From: Aminobacter sp039907765
Lineage (GTDB): Bacteria; Pseudomonadota; Alphaproteobacteria; Rhizobiales; Rhizobiaceae
Length of the DNA stretch: 64,000 nucleotides
Reading direction: 5' to 3'
NCBI RefSeq assembly: GCF_039907765.1
Contig: NZ_JARDJI010000007.1
Coordinates: 62,001-126,000, forward strand
In this document: positions 61,778 to 64,000 of the stretch, piece by piece
How positions within the stretch are numbered: position 1 is the first letter of the stretch
Layout: the number at the start of each line of letters is the position of its first letter
Program-made: the position numbers and the translations under genes
The notes under the pieces: generated by a model
The model's database searches: none
Seen by the model: the letters and a program-made list of their open reading frames with translations, nothing else
What the model was told of the DNA's origin: nothing

Positions 61778-62569
61778 TCAAGCCGCCGCCAGGTCGAGAT
61801 GGATGGCTACGGGCACGTGGTCGGACGGCTTTTCCCACGCGCGCACGTGCTTTTCGACCGATGCCGAGCCGAACCGGTTCGCAGCCTCGGGCGACAGCAG
61901 CAGATGGTCGATGCGGATGCCGTTGTTCTTCTGCCAGGCGCCGGCCTGGTAGTCCCAGAAGGTGTAGACGTCCGGCCTGTCGGTCACGGCACGGACGGCT
62001 TCGGTGAAACCGAGGTTCCTCAGCCGGCGGAAGGCCTGGCGCGTTTCCGGCTGGAACAGGGCGTCGCCCAGCCATTGTTCCGGAAAACGGGCGTCGACGG
62101 CTTCCGGGATGACGTTGTAGTCGCCGGCGAGCACGAGTGCTTCCTCCAGCGCCAGCCGCTCGGACGCCCACTTCTCCAGCCGCGCCATCCAAGACAGCTT
62201 GTAGGGGAACTTGTCCGAGCCGACCGGATTGCCGTTGGGCAAGTACAGAGAGACGACGCGCAGCGCGCCCCTGTCGGTCGAGAAGACACCTTCGATAAAG
62301 CGCGACTGTTCGTCCGAATCATCTCCGGGCAGGCCGCGATTGACTTCGTCGAAGCGGAGCTTCGAAAGTATTGCGACGCCGTTGAAGCCCTTTTGGCCAT
62401 GCGTTTCGACATTGTAGCCGAGCGCCTCAGCTTCCAGTCGCGGGAACTGTTCGTCCACCGACTTGATTTCTTGCAGGCAGACGATGTCCGGATCGCTCTC
62501 CTTGAGCCAATGCAGCAAGTTGTCGATACGGGCTCTTACGCCGTTGATATTCCAGGTCACGATCTTCAT
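61778..62569 (-). CDS. xthA: exodeoxyribonuclease III
   Basis: A 263-residue AP endonuclease/3'-5' exonuclease of the EEP superfamily, acting in base-excision repair. Motifs are MKIVTWNINGVRARI, CLQEIKSVDEQFP (Mg Glu), YNVIPEAVDARFPEQW, WDYQAGAWQKNNGIRIDHLLLSPE and the terminal His in KPSDHVPVAIHLDL. The ATG at 62569 is the family start; three upstream codons are in frame. Convergent with exoR. Confidence 0.95.
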   Translation of the reverse strand: MKIVTWNINGVRARIDNLLHWLKESDPDIVCLQEIKSVDEQFPRLEAEALGYNVETHGQKGFNGVAILSKLRFDEVNRGLPGDDSDEQSRFIEGVFSTDRGALRVVSLYLPNGNPVGSDKFPYKLSWMARLEKWASERLALEEALVLAGDYNVIPEAVDARFPEQWLGDALFQPETRQAFRRLRNLGFTEAVRAVTDRPDVYTFWDYQAGAWQKNNGIRIDHLLLSPEAANRFGSASVEKHVRAWEKPSDHVPVAIHLDLAAA

Positions 62570-62705
62570 GAAAATCACGCGATTATTTCAAATAATTCTT
62601 GATAGCCGTTGAGGCCGTTCCAGACGATCCTGCATCATCCTTCGGAGGAAGGGAACCGGTTTCCTTTGGCATATTGGGACCGGTTGGCAAAAGGGGAACA
62701 ATGCC

Positions 62706-64000
<1,295 letters not shown>

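Overview
The window is about 64 kb of GC-rich chromosome from an alphaproteobacterium. It is most likely a member of the Rhizobiales close to Mesorhizobium/Aminobacter (Phyllobacteriaceae). Supporting points are the ExoR regulator, a PopZ/DUF2497 gene before valS, short single-domain proteins typical of rhizobia (DUF3126, DUF2155, NDUFA12-type, a rhizobial PAS protein, double PilZ, BTLCP peptidase), the run aroQ-accB-accC-aat, and frequent ATGA gene overlaps. I could not run any search, so the genus is an inference.

Layout. (1) 1-8.2 kb: a Nudix hydrolase, tRNA-Leu, then a minus-strand dicarboxylate/tricarboxylate block. A DctB/DctD-like sensor kinase and sigma-54 activator sit upstream of a tripartite tricarboxylate transporter (tctC-tctB-tctA), with a perfect 20-bp palindrome between the two. 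(2) 8.3-39.4 kb: mostly core metabolism and housekeeping: adenine deaminase, TrkH, IlvA, glyoxalase, cold-shock protein, CysE, gamma-carbonic anhydrase, PilZ and PAS signalling proteins, rhomboid, GatB, PanB/PanC, Aat, AccB/AccC, AroQ, a DsbA-type oxidoreductase, an M48 peptidase and an aminotransferase. (3) 39.4-42.9 kb: a compact four-gene minus-strand cassette between the aminotransferase and tRNA-Asn. It encodes a cytoplasmic beta-propeller protein, a 73-residue peptide containing the motif (V)(Q/I)IANKSPLF three times with an exact 25-residue period, a conserved protein of unknown function, and an MFS exporter. This looks like a ribosomally made peptide system that I cannot match to anything I know, and it is the main discovery candidate. 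(4) 43.7-52.4 kb: a lower-GC glycan-modification island (two different sulfotransferases, epimerase, two methyltransferases and a 1058-residue methyltransferase/glycosyltransferase fusion). It is bounded exactly by tRNA-Cys and a 17-bp duplication of the tRNA 3' end, so it is a tRNA-targeted insertion, now without a recognisable integrase. (5) 52.5-64 kb: core genes again (pcm, tolC, popZ, valS, a FadL-type porin, exoR, xthA and the start of an NCS2 nucleobase permease that runs off the window).

How the parts may work together. The DctBD-like pair probably senses a carboxylate and drives the adjacent TctCBA importer from the palindromic site. The island genes are consistent with building and sulfating a surface or secreted glycan. 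The peptide cassette has the architecture expected of a modified-peptide pathway: a small repeat substrate with a strong ribosome binding site, a hairpin directly after it, a putative enzyme, and an exporter translationally coupled to it. This is an inference from layout only.
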